Below, one piece after another: positions 33,654-41,665 of a DNA stretch of 64,000 bases. Under the pieces are notes generated by a model that did no database searches, was not told where the DNA came from, and worked only from the letters and a program-made list of their open reading frames with translations. Location of the stretch: positions 4,340,001-4,404,000 of the forward strand of contig NZ_JAPEOQ010000001.1 in the NCBI RefSeq assembly GCF_026341035.1, read 5' to 3'. Position 1 is the first letter of the stretch. Every line of letters starts with the position of its first letter. The translations under genes were made by a program, and so were the position numbers. The stretch is from Streptomyces sp. NBC_01016 (GTDB lineage Bacteria; Actinomycetota; Actinomycetes; Streptomycetales; Streptomycetaceae).

Positions 33654-33695
33654 CGCAGCCACGGACCCTCGCTCGAACCCTCCTGCCAGAAGGAC
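33618..33695 (+). promoter_or_regulatory. Candidate attenuator: mutually exclusive RNA pairings
   Basis: GTTCGAGCG (33625-33633, within the Cys-Ser-Ser-Ala codons of the leader peptide) is perfectly complementary to CGCTCGAAC (33670-33678). The same CGAGC (33628-33632) can instead pair with GCTCG (33618-33622). Downstream, TCCT (33681-33684) can pair with AGGA in the ribosome site (33691-33694). Ribosome stalling at the Cys codons would change which pairing forms. Confidence 0.5.
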
Positions 33696-33701
33696 AACTC
33701 C

Positions 33702-34208
33702 ATGACGGCCACGCCCGACCTGCGCACCGCCCAGGCAGCGACCCCCGACCTGTTCCGCTCCGTCTTCCGACAGCACGCGGCAGGCGTCGCGGTGGTCACC
33801 GCGCCCGGTGCGGCCCCCGTCGGCTTCACCGCCACCTCTCTCACCTCGGTCTCCGCGAGGCCTCCCGTCGTCTCGTTCGGCATCGGCCTCGGCTCGTCGA
33901 GCTGGCCGACCGTCGCCGAGGCCGAGCACGTCGGCGTGCACATACTCGGCGAGCACCAGGCCGATCTCGCCGCGACGTTCGCGAAGAGCGGCGCCGACCG
34001 CTTCGGCGGGCCCACCCGATGGTTCGAGGGGCCCCAGGGCGTGCCGATCCTCGACGGCGTGCTCGCCTGGCTCGTCTGCAAGGTCATCGCGCGGGTGCCC
34101 GCGGGGGACCACCAGATCGTGCTCGCGGAGGCGCTCTGCGGCGACCCTGCGGGCGCCGGTCGTCCGCTGCTGTACCACCAGGGCCGCTTCAACGGGCTGC
34201 GCGACTGA
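33702..34208 (+). CDS. Flavin reductase family protein
   Basis: 168 residues from ATG 33702 with AGAAGGA upstream. FRSVFRQHAAGVAVVTAPGAAPVGFTATSLTSVSARPPVVSFGIG is the FMN-binding split-barrel signature of two-component flavin reductases, and LLYHQGRFNGLRD closes the domain. It supplies reduced FMN to a monooxygenase. The cysteine-type leader peptide upstream points to use in sulfonate or other organosulfur desulfurisation during sulfur limitation, although no monooxygenase gene is adjacent. Confidence 0.88.
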   Translation: MTATPDLRTAQAATPDLFRSVFRQHAAGVAVVTAPGAAPVGFTATSLTSVSARPPVVSFGIGLGSSSWPTVAEAEHVGVHILGEHQADLAATFAKSGADRFGGPTRWFEGPQGVPILDGVLAWLVCKVIARVPAGDHQIVLAEALCGDPAGAGRPLLYHQGRFNGLRD

Positions 34209-34262
34209 AAGTTCCTGTGCGGCGCGGTTACACAGCGTTGGCAAGGTCACAGTTCAAAGCGC

Positions 34263-34299
34263 TTGCTTAGTGGGCGTAAGCTGGGTGTACTGGCGAGTA
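34263..34299 (+). promoter_or_regulatory. Candidate etfBA promoter with an operator palindrome
   Basis: -35 TTGCTT (34263-34268), 17-bp spacer, -10 TGTACT (34286-34291). The perfect palindrome TACT-GGCG-AGTA (34288-34299) covers the -10 and start site; GCTTA/TAAGC arms (34265-34269, 34277-34281) lie further up. The resulting leader is about 170 nt, with no gene found in it. Confidence 0.45.
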
Positions 34300-34467
34300 A
34301 CCTTTTGTTCGGAGCGCGGGCCGCCCCGACCGGAAGAGTCCGCACAAGGCGCATATGCTGCCTGCGAGAAGGCGTTTTCAGCCGCAGCAGTACAGCAAAG
34401 GCGTGGCCAGTACAGCTGGTAGCAAGACAGCCGCCCAGATAAAGACGATTGCAGTAGGAGAGCCGGC

Positions 34468-35256
34468 GTGAGCTTGAGGATCGTTGTCACCGTGAAGTAC
34501 GTGCCGGACGCCACGGGCGACCGGGGTTTCGCCGATGACCTGACCTTGGACCGTGACGATGTCGACGGTCTGCTCTCGGAACTCGACGAGTACGCGGTGG
34601 AGCAGGCGCTGCAGATCTCGGAGAACTCCGACGACGACGTGGAGATCACCGTCCTGACCGTGGGTCCCGAGGACGCCAAGGACGCGCTGCGCAAGGCGCT
34701 GTCGATGGGCGCGGACAAGGCGATCCACGTCGAGGACGACGACCTGCACGGCACGGACGCGATCGGCACCTCGCTGGTGCTGGCGAAGGCGATCGAGAAG
34801 GCCGGCTACGACCTGGTCGTCTCCGGCATGGCCTCCACCGACGGCACCGCGGGCATCGTCCCGGCGCTGGTCGCCGAGCGTCTCGGTGTGCCGCAGGTGA
34901 CGCTCCTGTCCGAGGTCGCCGTGGCCGACGGCAAGGTGACGGGCCGCCGCGACGGTGACACCGCCTCCGAGCAGCTCGAGGCGTCCCTTCCGGCCGTGGT
35001 GTCGGTGACGGACCAGTCCGGTGAGGCGCGTTACCCCTCGTTCAAGGGGATCATGGCGGCGAAGAAGAAGCCGGTCGAGGCGTGGGACCTGTCCGACCTG
35101 GACATCGAGGCCGAGGAAGTCGGCCTGGAGGGTGCCTGGACGAAGGTCGCGTCCGCCGATGAGCGTCCGGCGCGCACCGCGGGCACGATCGTCAAGGACG
35201 AGGGCGAGGGCGGCAAGCAGCTCGCCGAGTTCCTCGCGGGCCAGAAGTTCATCTGA
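34468..35256 (+). CDS. etfB: Electron transfer flavoprotein beta subunit
   Basis: 262 residues from GTG 34468 with an AGGAG site. VVTVKYVPDATGDRGF at the N-terminus, EISENSDDDVEITVLTVGPEDAKDALRKALSMGADKAIHVED, and the VSGMASTDGTAGIVPALVAERLGVPQVT AMP-binding region are standard EtfB. With EtfA it accepts electrons from acyl-CoA dehydrogenases and passes them to the quinone pool through ETF dehydrogenase. It starts the two-gene etfBA operon. Confidence 0.95.
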   Translation: MSLRIVVTVKYVPDATGDRGFADDLTLDRDDVDGLLSELDEYAVEQALQISENSDDDVEITVLTVGPEDAKDALRKALSMGADKAIHVEDDDLHGTDAIGTSLVLAKAIEKAGYDLVVSGMASTDGTAGIVPALVAERLGVPQVTLLSEVAVADGKVTGRRDGDTASEQLEASLPAVVSVTDQSGEARYPSFKGIMAAKKKPVEAWDLSDLDIEAEEVGLEGAWTKVASADERPARTAGTIVKDEGEGGKQLAEFLAGQKFI

Positions 35257-35315
35257 GCTTCAGCCGTCCAGTTAAGTCGCCCAAGTTCTTTGTGATTGCA
35301 GGAGATTGAAGTCCC

Positions 35316-36278
35316 ATGGCTGAAGTTCTGGTCTTTGTCGACCACGTGGACGGTGCCGTCCGCAAGCCCACCCTGGAGCTGCTGACGCTGGCCCGCCGCA
35401 TCGGCGACCCGGTCGCCGTCGCCCTCGGCAACGGTGCCGCCGACACGCAGGCCGCGCTCGCCGAGCACGGCGCCGTCAAGGTGCTCACCCACGAGGCCGC
35501 CGAGTACGCCGACTACCTGGTCGTGCCGAAGGTGGACGCGCTGCAGGCCGCCTACGACGCGGTCTCCCCGGCCGCGGTGCTGGTGCCGTCCTCCGCGGAG
35601 GGCAAGGAGATCGCCGCGCGTCTGGCGCTGCGTATCGGGTCCGGCATCATCACCGACGCCGTCGACCTGGAGGCCGGCGACGGCGGTCCGGTGGCGACGC
35701 AGTCGGTGTTCGCCGCCTCGTACACCACCAAGTCGACCATCTCGAAGGGCACGCCGGTCATCACCGTCAAGCCCAACTCCGCCGCCGTCGAGCCGGCCGC
35801 GGCCGCCGGCGCCGTCGAGGCCCTGAACGTGTCGTTCTCGGAGCAGGCCACGGGCACGAAGGTGACCTCGCGCACCGCGCGTGAGTCCACGGGCCGTCCG
35901 GACCTGACGGAGGCCGCGATCGTGGTCTCCGGTGGCCGTGGTGTCAACGGTGCCGAGAACTTCTCGGTCATCGAGGCGCTCGCCGACTCCCTCGGCGCGG
36001 CCGTGGGTGCCTCGCGCGCCGCGGTGGACGCGGGCTGGTACCCGCACTCCAACCAGGTCGGCCAGACCGGCAAGAGTGTCTCGCCGCAGCTGTACATCGC
36101 CTCCGGCATTTCCGGTGCGATCCAGCACCGCGCCGGCATGCAGACCTCGAAGACGATCGTCGCCATCAACAAGGACGCCGAGGCCCCGATCTTCGACCTC
36201 GTCGACTACGGCGTCGTCGGCGACCTCTTCGACGTCGTCCCCGCCCTGACCGAAGAGGTCAAGACCCGCAAGGGCTGA
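35316..36278 (+). CDS. etfA: Electron transfer flavoprotein alpha subunit
   Basis: 320 residues from ATG 35316, with AGGAG 11 nt upstream. The FAD-binding C-terminal domain is diagnostic: IVVSGGRGVNGAENF, RAAVDAGWYPHSNQVGQTGKSVSPQLYIASGISGAIQHRAGM and VAINKDAEAPIFDLVDYGVVGDLF. It forms the FAD-carrying partner of EtfB, 59 bp downstream of it. A strong terminator follows. Confidence 0.96.
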   Translation: MAEVLVFVDHVDGAVRKPTLELLTLARRIGDPVAVALGNGAADTQAALAEHGAVKVLTHEAAEYADYLVVPKVDALQAAYDAVSPAAVLVPSSAEGKEIAARLALRIGSGIITDAVDLEAGDGGPVATQSVFAASYTTKSTISKGTPVITVKPNSAAVEPAAAAGAVEALNVSFSEQATGTKVTSRTARESTGRPDLTEAAIVVSGGRGVNGAENFSVIEALADSLGAAVGASRAAVDAGWYPHSNQVGQTGKSVSPQLYIASGISGAIQHRAGMQTSKTIVAINKDAEAPIFDLVDYGVVGDLFDVVPALTEEVKTRKG

Positions 36279-36293
36279 GACAGTTCCGACGTC

Positions 36294-36331
36294 GACGGGG
36301 CCGCGTGGTGATCACACCGCGCGGCCCCGTC
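36294..36331 (+). terminator. Terminator of etfBA
   Basis: GACGGGGCCGCG (36294-36305) pairs with CGCGGCCCCGTC (36320-36331), and the loop can pair further (GGTG/CACC). It begins 15 bp after the etfA stop. Confidence 0.85.
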
Positions 36332-36359
36332 CGCGTGACGGGACGACGAAAAAGACCCA

Positions 36360-36421
36360 TTGACGCCGATCACGCCGACGGTTAACTTCGCTATACGGAT
36401 TGTTGATTCCGTGAAGTGGAA
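36360..36421 (+). promoter_or_regulatory. Promoter and TTCC/GGAA site before the DUF6986 gene
   Basis: -35 TTGACG (36360-36365), 17-bp spacer, -10 TAACTT (36383-36388). Downstream, TTCC-GTGAAGT-GGAA (36407-36421) is a short inverted repeat in the leader, and ACGGA/TCCGT half-sites overlap it. This style resembles IclR-type sites of purine and glyoxylate genes, but the match is only visual. Confidence 0.45.
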
Positions 36422-36447
36422 ACATCGAGCATATGGAGAGTGCACGA

Positions 36448-37746
36448 ATGGGTCAGCAGGAGAAGGTGTCGACGAGCCTCGCGGGCGCGGTCAGCGAGAG
36501 CATCAGCGCCTCACTCGCCCCGGTCGACGCGGAGCTCGCCCGCCGCTACCCGGGAGACCCCGGCACCCGTCAGCCCGTCCACACGGTGTACGTCCCCGGT
36601 GACGCCTTCGACGCCGAGACCATCCGCACCTGGGGCGACAAGGCGCTCGCGCAGCTCGACGAGCACGCCCGGGACGCCGCCTCCTTCGCCGCCGTCCTCG
36701 GCCTGAGCGAGGAGCTCGCCGAGCCGGTCTACAGCCGCGTACGCGCGAAGCTGGAGCACGAGCCGGTGGAGGACCTGCGGGTCGACTTCGAGGACGGCTA
36801 CCGGCCCGCCTCCGACGCCGACGAGGACGAGACCGCCGCGCGCGCCGCCCGCGTCATCGCCGAGGCGTACGCGAACGGCACGGCCGCCCCGTACATGGGT
36901 ATCCGCATGAAGTGCATGGAGGAGGCGGTCCGCGACCGCGCCATCCGCACCCTCGACATCTTCCTCACCGGCCTCATGGAGCACGGCGGCCTGCCCGAGG
37001 GCCTCGTGCTCACCCTGCCCAAGGTGACGTACCCGGAGCAGGTCACCGCCATGGTGCGGATCCTGGAGGCGTTCGAGAAGCAGCACGGTCTCGAGGCCGG
37101 CCGGATCGGCTTCGAGATTCAGATCGAGACCAGCCAGTCCATCCTCGGCGGCGACGGCACCGCCACGGTGGCCCGCATGATCGAGGCGGCGGAGGGTCGC
37201 GCGACCGGCCTGCACTACGGCACCTTCGACTACAGCGCCTGCCTCGGCGTCTCCGCCGCGTACCAGGCCAGCGACCACCCGGCCGCCGACTACGCGAAGG
37301 CGGTCATGCAGGTCGCCGCCGCCGGAACCGGGGTCCGCGTCTCGGACGGCTCGACGAACGTGCTGCCCGTCGGCTCCACCGCCAAGGTGCACGACGCCTG
37401 GCGCCTGCACTTCGGCCTCACCCGGCGCGCCCTCGCCCGCGCCTACTACCAGGGCTGGGACATGCACCCGGGCCACATCCCGACGCGCTACGCCGCCGTC
37501 TTCGCCTTCTACCGCGAGGGCTTCGAGGCCGCCGCCGCGCGCCTGTCGGCCTACGCCAACCAGGCCGAGGGCGACATCGCCGACGAGCCCGCCACCGCGA
37601 AGGCCCTCGCCGGCTACCTGCTGCGCGGCCTCGACTGCGGCGCGCTCGACGTCGCCGAGGTCGCCCGCCGCTCCGGCCTCACCCGCGCCGACCTGGAGGG
37701 CTACTCGGCCCCGCGCCGCGGCGACCTGACGGCCACGGCGGAGTAG
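36448..37746 (+). CDS. DUF6986 family protein (HpcH/HpaI aldolase-like)
   Basis: 432 residues from ATG 36448, chosen because GGAGAG lies 7 nt upstream; an ATG at 36433 lacks a site. LRVDFEDGYRP, GLVLTLPKVTYPEQV, RIGFEIQIETSQSI and GLHYGTFDYSACLGV give the metal-dependent aldolase/citrate-lyase barrel, with acidic and Arg ligands. I recognise the Streptomyces DUF6986 family. A role in glyoxylate or malate-type C-C cleavage is plausible, but the substrate is unknown. It is monocistronic, with its own promoter and terminator. Confidence 0.78.
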   Translation: MGQQEKVSTSLAGAVSESISASLAPVDAELARRYPGDPGTRQPVHTVYVPGDAFDAETIRTWGDKALAQLDEHARDAASFAAVLGLSEELAEPVYSRVRAKLEHEPVEDLRVDFEDGYRPASDADEDETAARAARVIAEAYANGTAAPYMGIRMKCMEEAVRDRAIRTLDIFLTGLMEHGGLPEGLVLTLPKVTYPEQVTAMVRILEAFEKQHGLEAGRIGFEIQIETSQSILGGDGTATVARMIEAAEGRATGLHYGTFDYSACLGVSAAYQASDHPAADYAKAVMQVAAAGTGVRVSDGSTNVLPVGSTAKVHDAWRLHFGLTRRALARAYYQGWDMHPGHIPTRYAAVFAFYREGFEAAAARLSAYANQAEGDIADEPATAKALAGYLLRGLDCGALDVAEVARRSGLTRADLEGYSAPRRGDLTATAE

Positions 37747-37760
37747 GACACACAGTTCGT

Positions 37761-37798
37761 CGCTGCCCTTCCCCGGGGACGGCCGGGGGAGGGCAGCG
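37761..37798 (+). terminator. Terminator after the DUF6986 gene
   Basis: 16-nt arms, CGCTGCCCTTCCCCGG and CCGGGGGAGGGCAGCG, pair with a single G-T wobble around a 6-nt loop. Confidence 0.85.
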
Positions 37799-37834
37799 GT
37801 GCGTTCGGCACCCGCGCGCGCCTAGTCTCCCGGG

Positions 37835-38308
37835 ATGGATCTACGGCTGGCGGCCTACGCCGTGTGCATCGAGGACGGGCGGGTGCTGCTGGCGCACGCC
37901 GTCAAGCCCGACGGAAAGCGGACCTGGACGCTGCCCGGCGGGCGCGTCGAGGGCGCGGAGGACCCCGTGGACGCGGTGGTCCGCGAGGTCGCCGAGGAGA
38001 CCGGCCTGACGGGCGAGGTCGAACGGCTGCTGGGCGTGGACTCGCGGGTCGTGCCCGCGGCGGAGCGCCGCGTGCCCGGATCACCTCCGCTGCACAACGT
38101 CGGCGTCTTCTACGCGGTCCGGATCACCGGCGGAACGCTGCGGCCCGAACCCAACGGGGACACGGCCGAGTCGCTCTGGACACCGCTCGCCGACGTCGCG
38201 GCCCTCGCCCGCTCCTCGCTGCTCGACATCGGTCTCGCCCTGGCGCTGACCACTCCGGCGACCGGCCACGTCGCGCCGGTGCCGGTGGGCGGTCTGATCG
38301 AGCACTAG
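37835..38308 (+). CDS. Nudix hydrolase
   Basis: 157 residues. The Nudix box GGRVEGAEDPVDAVVREVAEETG matches GX5EX7REUXEEXGU fully. The substrate is not predictable. No ribosome site precedes ATG 37835, and TAGTCT (37823-37828) lies 6 nt upstream, so a leaderless start is possible. Confidence 0.88.
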   Translation: MDLRLAAYAVCIEDGRVLLAHAVKPDGKRTWTLPGGRVEGAEDPVDAVVREVAEETGLTGEVERLLGVDSRVVPAAERRVPGSPPLHNVGVFYAVRITGGTLRPEPNGDTAESLWTPLADVAALARSSLLDIGLALALTTPATGHVAPVPVGGLIEH

Positions 38309-38336
38309 GCCCTGAACCGACCGCCCCCGCGTCCGC

Positions 38337-39419
38337 TCAGTCGGAGGGCGGCAGTTCGCCCGAGCCGCGCTGGATCAGGCGCGTCGTCAGCTCTATCCGC
38401 TCGGGCGGCAGCGCCGCCCCGTCCAGCTGAAGGAAGAGACGGTCCGCCGCCGTGCGGCCCAGCTGCGCCGCGTCCTGCGACACGACCGTCACGCCCGGCT
38501 TCAGCAGGTCGCCCAGCTCGATGTCGTCGAAGCCGACCAGGGCCACGGGGCGTTCGTGTTCGGACAGGACGCGGACGGCCGTGACCGTCACACGGTTGTT
38601 GCCCGAGAAGATCGCCGTGACCGGGTCGGGGCCCGTGAGCATGTCCTCGGCCGCCCGCCGCACCCGCTCGGGTTCGGTGGCACCGAGCGACACCCACCGG
38701 TCGTCGACGGCGAGCCCGGCGTCCTCCATGGCCGCCCGGTACCCGCGCACACGCTCGATCGCCGTGTGGATGCGGGGCTGGTCGCCGATGAAGCCGATCC
38801 GGCGGTGGCCCTGGGCGATGAGGTGGGCGACACCGTCGCGCGCGCCACCGAAGTTGTCGGACAGCACCACGTCCGCGTCGATCTTCCCTGCGGGCCGGTC
38901 CACGAAGACGGTCGCGACACCGGCCGCGATCTCCGGCGCCAGGTACTGGTGGTCGGTGCCCGCGGGGATCACCACGAGCCCGTCCACGCGCCGCGCGCAC
39001 AGCGCGAGCACCAACTCCTGCTCCCGCTCCGGGTCCTCGGCGCTCGACCCGTTGATCAGCAGCGCCCCGTGCGCCCGCGCGACCTCCTCGACGGCGCGAC
39101 TGAGCGGCCCGTAGAACGGGTCGGCCAGATCCTCCAGGACGAGTCCGATGCTCGCCGTACGTCCCTTGCGCAGGACGCGTGCGCTGTCGTTGCGCCGGAA
39201 GCCGAGCGCGGCGATCGCCTCCTGTACGCGGCGCTCGGTGTCCTCGGTGACACCCGGCTCCGCGTTGACGACGCGGGAGACCGTCTTCAGGCCGACCCCG
39301 GCCCGCGCGGCGACGTCCTTCATCGTCGGTCGGTTGCCGTAGCGGTTCTCGGTGCGGCGGGCGGTACGGTCCACTGTGCGCTGTCCTGTCCTGTCGTCCC
39401 GGCGTGTGGCGTCGAGCAT
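38337..39419 (-). CDS. LacI-family transcriptional repressor
   Basis: 360 residues. The HTH and hinge TMKDVAARAGVGLKTVSRVVNAEPGVTEDTERRVQEAIAALGFRRND are canonical, followed by a periplasmic-binding-like core (ADPFYGPLSRAVEEVARAHG, RVDGLVVIPAGTDHQYL, VTAIFSGNNRVTVTAVRVL, VGFDDIELGDLLKPGVTVV). A perfect 12-bp palindrome lies 9 bp upstream. The divergent gene is a ROK sugar kinase, so this pair probably controls uptake or phosphorylation of a sugar. Confidence 0.93.
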   Translation of the reverse strand: MLDATRRDDRTGQRTVDRTARRTENRYGNRPTMKDVAARAGVGLKTVSRVVNAEPGVTEDTERRVQEAIAALGFRRNDSARVLRKGRTASIGLVLEDLADPFYGPLSRAVEEVARAHGALLINGSSAEDPEREQELVLALCARRVDGLVVIPAGTDHQYLAPEIAAGVATVFVDRPAGKIDADVVLSDNFGGARDGVAHLIAQGHRRIGFIGDQPRIHTAIERVRGYRAAMEDAGLAVDDRWVSLGATEPERVRRAAEDMLTGPDPVTAIFSGNNRVTVTAVRVLSEHERPVALVGFDDIELGDLLKPGVTVVSQDAAQLGRTAADRLFLQLDGAALPPERIELTTRLIQRGSGELPPSD

Positions 39420-39427
39420 AGGGCCTG

Positions 39428-39439
39428 GACAACGTTGTC
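39428..39439. promoter_or_regulatory. LacI operator between the repressor and ROK kinase genes
   Basis: Perfect palindrome GACAACGTTGTC with the central CG typical of LacI-family sites. A half-site GGTTGTCCAC lies at about 39469-39478. Binding by the adjacent LacI protein is inferred from position. Confidence 0.6.
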
Positions 39440-39524
39440 AGATGCGAGAGAGACTGTCCATCACTGATCGGTTGTCCACTCGCAGCCGCCCATCCGACCT
39501 GCCTTTCCAGGGGAACAGACACTG

Positions 39525-40487
39525 ATGCACATGGACCTCGTCGCCGCGCTCGACATCGGCGGCACCAAGATCGCCGGTGCCCTTGTGGACGACCGGGGCC
39601 ACCTCCTTCTGCGAGCGCAGCGGCCGACCCTCGCGCAGGAGGACGGCGAGACGGTGATGGGCGCGGTGGTGGAGGTGCTCGGCGAGCTCACGGCCTCCGA
39701 CCTGTGGCCGCGGGTACGCGCCGTGGGCATCGGCAGCGCCGGACCCGTGGACCGCTCGCGAGGCACGGTCAGTCCGGTCAACGTGCCGGGCTGGCGCGGG
39801 TTTCCGCTGGTCGACCGGGTTCGCGAGGTGACGGGCGAGCTGCCCGTCGAGCTGATCGGCGACGGCGTGGCGATCACGGCCGCCGAGCACTGGCAGGGCG
39901 CGGCCCAGGGCCACGACAACGCGCTGTGCATGGTCGTGTCGACCGGTGTCGGCGGCGGCCTGATCCTCGGCGGCGAACTGCACCCCGGCCCGACGGGCAA
40001 CGCCGGGCACATCGGCCACATCAGCGTCGACCTCGACGGCGACCCGTGCCCGTGCGGCGCGCGCGGCTGCGTCGAGCGCATCGCCAGCGGTCCCAACATC
40101 GCCCGTCGCGCCCTCGCCGAGGGCTGGCAGCCGGGGTCCGACGGAGACGCCACGGCCGCCGCCGTGGCCCGCGCGGCCCGCGCCGGTGACCCGGTGGCGA
40201 TCGCCTCCTTCGAGCGCGCGGCACAGGCGCTCGCGGCCGGTATCGCGGCGACGGCGACGCTCGTGGAGATCGACATCGCGGTGATCGGCGGTGGCGTGGC
40301 AAAGGCCGGCGACGTGCTGTTCACGCCCCTGCGTCGCGCACTGCGCGACTACGCCACGCTGTCCTTCGTGCAGGGCCTCACGGTGGCGCCGGCGTCGACG
40401 GGCACGGACGCCGGTCTCGTGGGCGCGGCGGCAGCGGCGCTGCGCGTGGGTCCGAGTGTGAACGGGGTGCGCCGGCAGGCGGTTTGA
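39525..40487 (+). CDS. ROK-family sugar kinase (glucokinase-like)
   Basis: 320 residues from ATG 39525; ATG 39531 is equally possible. AALDIGGTKIAGALVDDRG is the ATP phosphate-binding motif, STGVGGGLILGGELHPGPTGNAGHIGHISVD the ROK signature, and DPCPCGARGCVERIASG the zinc cluster. It phosphorylates glucose or an amino sugar such as N-acetylglucosamine or N-acetylmannosamine. It is divergent from a LacI repressor. Confidence 0.9.
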   Translation: MHMDLVAALDIGGTKIAGALVDDRGHLLLRAQRPTLAQEDGETVMGAVVEVLGELTASDLWPRVRAVGIGSAGPVDRSRGTVSPVNVPGWRGFPLVDRVREVTGELPVELIGDGVAITAAEHWQGAAQGHDNALCMVVSTGVGGGLILGGELHPGPTGNAGHIGHISVDLDGDPCPCGARGCVERIASGPNIARRALAEGWQPGSDGDATAAAVARAARAGDPVAIASFERAAQALAAGIAATATLVEIDIAVIGGGVAKAGDVLFTPLRRALRDYATLSFVQGLTVAPASTGTDAGLVGAAAAALRVGPSVNGVRRQAV

Positions 40488-40589
40488 GGCACCGGCGGGC
40501 ACACCGTCGTCACGTACGGACGGACCGCCACACGTACGGAAGACCGCCACGCGTACGGAAAGACCCGCCATGCCCTCCGTCGCTGTCCA

Positions 40590-41018
40590 CTATCCGGGCA
40601 GCTGGCGGTCCCTGCGCACCGCCTCGCCCACCGTCCAGGCCGGCGCCAGCAGCCCGGTCAGTCCGGCCAGGGAAATGAGGCGGAGGGTGAGGCGGTGGCG
40701 GCAGACCACGGTGACGCGGCCGTCGTGCTCGCGGGCCCTCTCCGCGGCGCGCTCCAGGAGCCTGAGGCCGGAGCAGTCGAAGAACGTGGTGCCGGTCAGG
40801 TCGACGACCAGCACGCGGTAGGGCTTGGCTGCCACCGAGTTGAGGATCGGGGAGATCTGATGGAACGTCAAAATGTCGATCTCGTCGGTCAGTTCGACCA
40901 CGACGCAGTCCCCGACGGTACGCAACCGGGGTGCGGGGGTGCCGTCCTCAAGCGCGGACGTGATGTCGATGGCTCCGAAAGCGCTGAAGGCGCAGTCCTG
41001 TTGCCCGCTCTGTAGCAT
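40590..41018 (-). CDS. STAS-domain anti-sigma factor antagonist
   Basis: 142 residues from ATG 41018, with a G-run 5 nt upstream. VVELTDEIDILTFHQISPILNSVAAKPYRVLVVDLTGTTFFDCSGLRLLERAAERAREHDGRVTVVCRH is the STAS fold, with Ser in DCSGL at the usual phosphorylation position. It would bind an anti-sigma kinase and free a SigB/SigF-type sigma factor. No kinase or sigma gene is adjacent, so it is an orphan. The N-terminal 25 residues are extra to the domain. Confidence 0.85.
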   Translation of the reverse strand: MLQSGQQDCAFSAFGAIDITSALEDGTPAPRLRTVGDCVVVELTDEIDILTFHQISPILNSVAAKPYRVLVVDLTGTTFFDCSGLRLLERAAERAREHDGRVTVVCRHRLTLRLISLAGLTGLLAPAWTVGEAVRRDRQLPG

Positions 41019-41665
41019 TTGGCCCCCCGGGTCACGAGCCCGGCCGGGTCCGAGGACGGTACCGGGCGGGCGGAACGAGGCCACCGGGGTCCAGGGTGCC
41101 TGGTCGATCACGCTAGTCGGAGGATTCCCTCGCTGTGGAGGCGTAACGATTCCTGAGCAGCCCACGTCACTTGATGGGGTGAATAACTGCGAAATCACTT
41201 GACGTTCGGGGTTGTTCCGCTAAGGGCGCTACCCGTGTGTTCTGTGCACACCCCGTGTGAACTCCGCACCGTCACCGGACGTGCACACACGGTGTCGCAC
41301 TCCGCCGGGGCGCGCTTGACTGGCTCGAAGAAAACGCGGGAGGTCATGATCAGGGCCGGTCGTCGACCGTCGGGCAGCGGTGGGCGTCATCCGGCCGACG
41401 GGTCTCTCGCGTGCGACTCCGGGGCTCCCCCGATACCCGGAGTCGCGCGGGCGGTGTCATGGCGTGCGACCGCCTGGTACGGAGAGCCCGCCTGCCGCGA
41501 CTTCCCTGGGTGGTGGGCGGGCTCTCCGTACGACGGGCCCTGGGGCCCGCCTTCAAACTCCCCCGAGAGGTCGCTGGTCCATACATCGATCCCCTCATCA
41601 GCGGCTGGTTTCCGTGACAGGGTGTTGCGGGCAAGCCACAGGGGGCCGATGGATGAGGGGGAGCC
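41019..41665. other. 647-bp region without a convincing gene
   Basis: No frame here looks coding. A plus-strand promoter-like pair, TTGACG (41199-41204) and TAAGGG (41221-41226) with a 16-bp spacer, is followed by two strong hairpins: GCGACTCCGGG/CCCGGAGTCGC (41413-41446) and the 16-bp stem at 41477-41531, then GGGCCC repeated at 41535 and 41543. The region could carry a small RNA or a long structured leader for the next gene. Confidence 0.4.
41477..41531 (+). terminator. Long hairpin upstream of the TmrB-Nudix gene
   Basis: Perfect 16-bp stem, GTACGGAGAGCCCGCC with GGCGGGCTCTCCGTAC, and a 23-nt loop. It may be a terminator or an attenuator; there is no T-tract, and the next gene starts 134 bp later. 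Confidence 0.4.

Noticed and set aside
34301..34467. Riboswitch or tRNA-like fold in the etfB leader
   Set aside because: I could not find a known riboswitch core or a complete cloverleaf; only short, weak stems are present.
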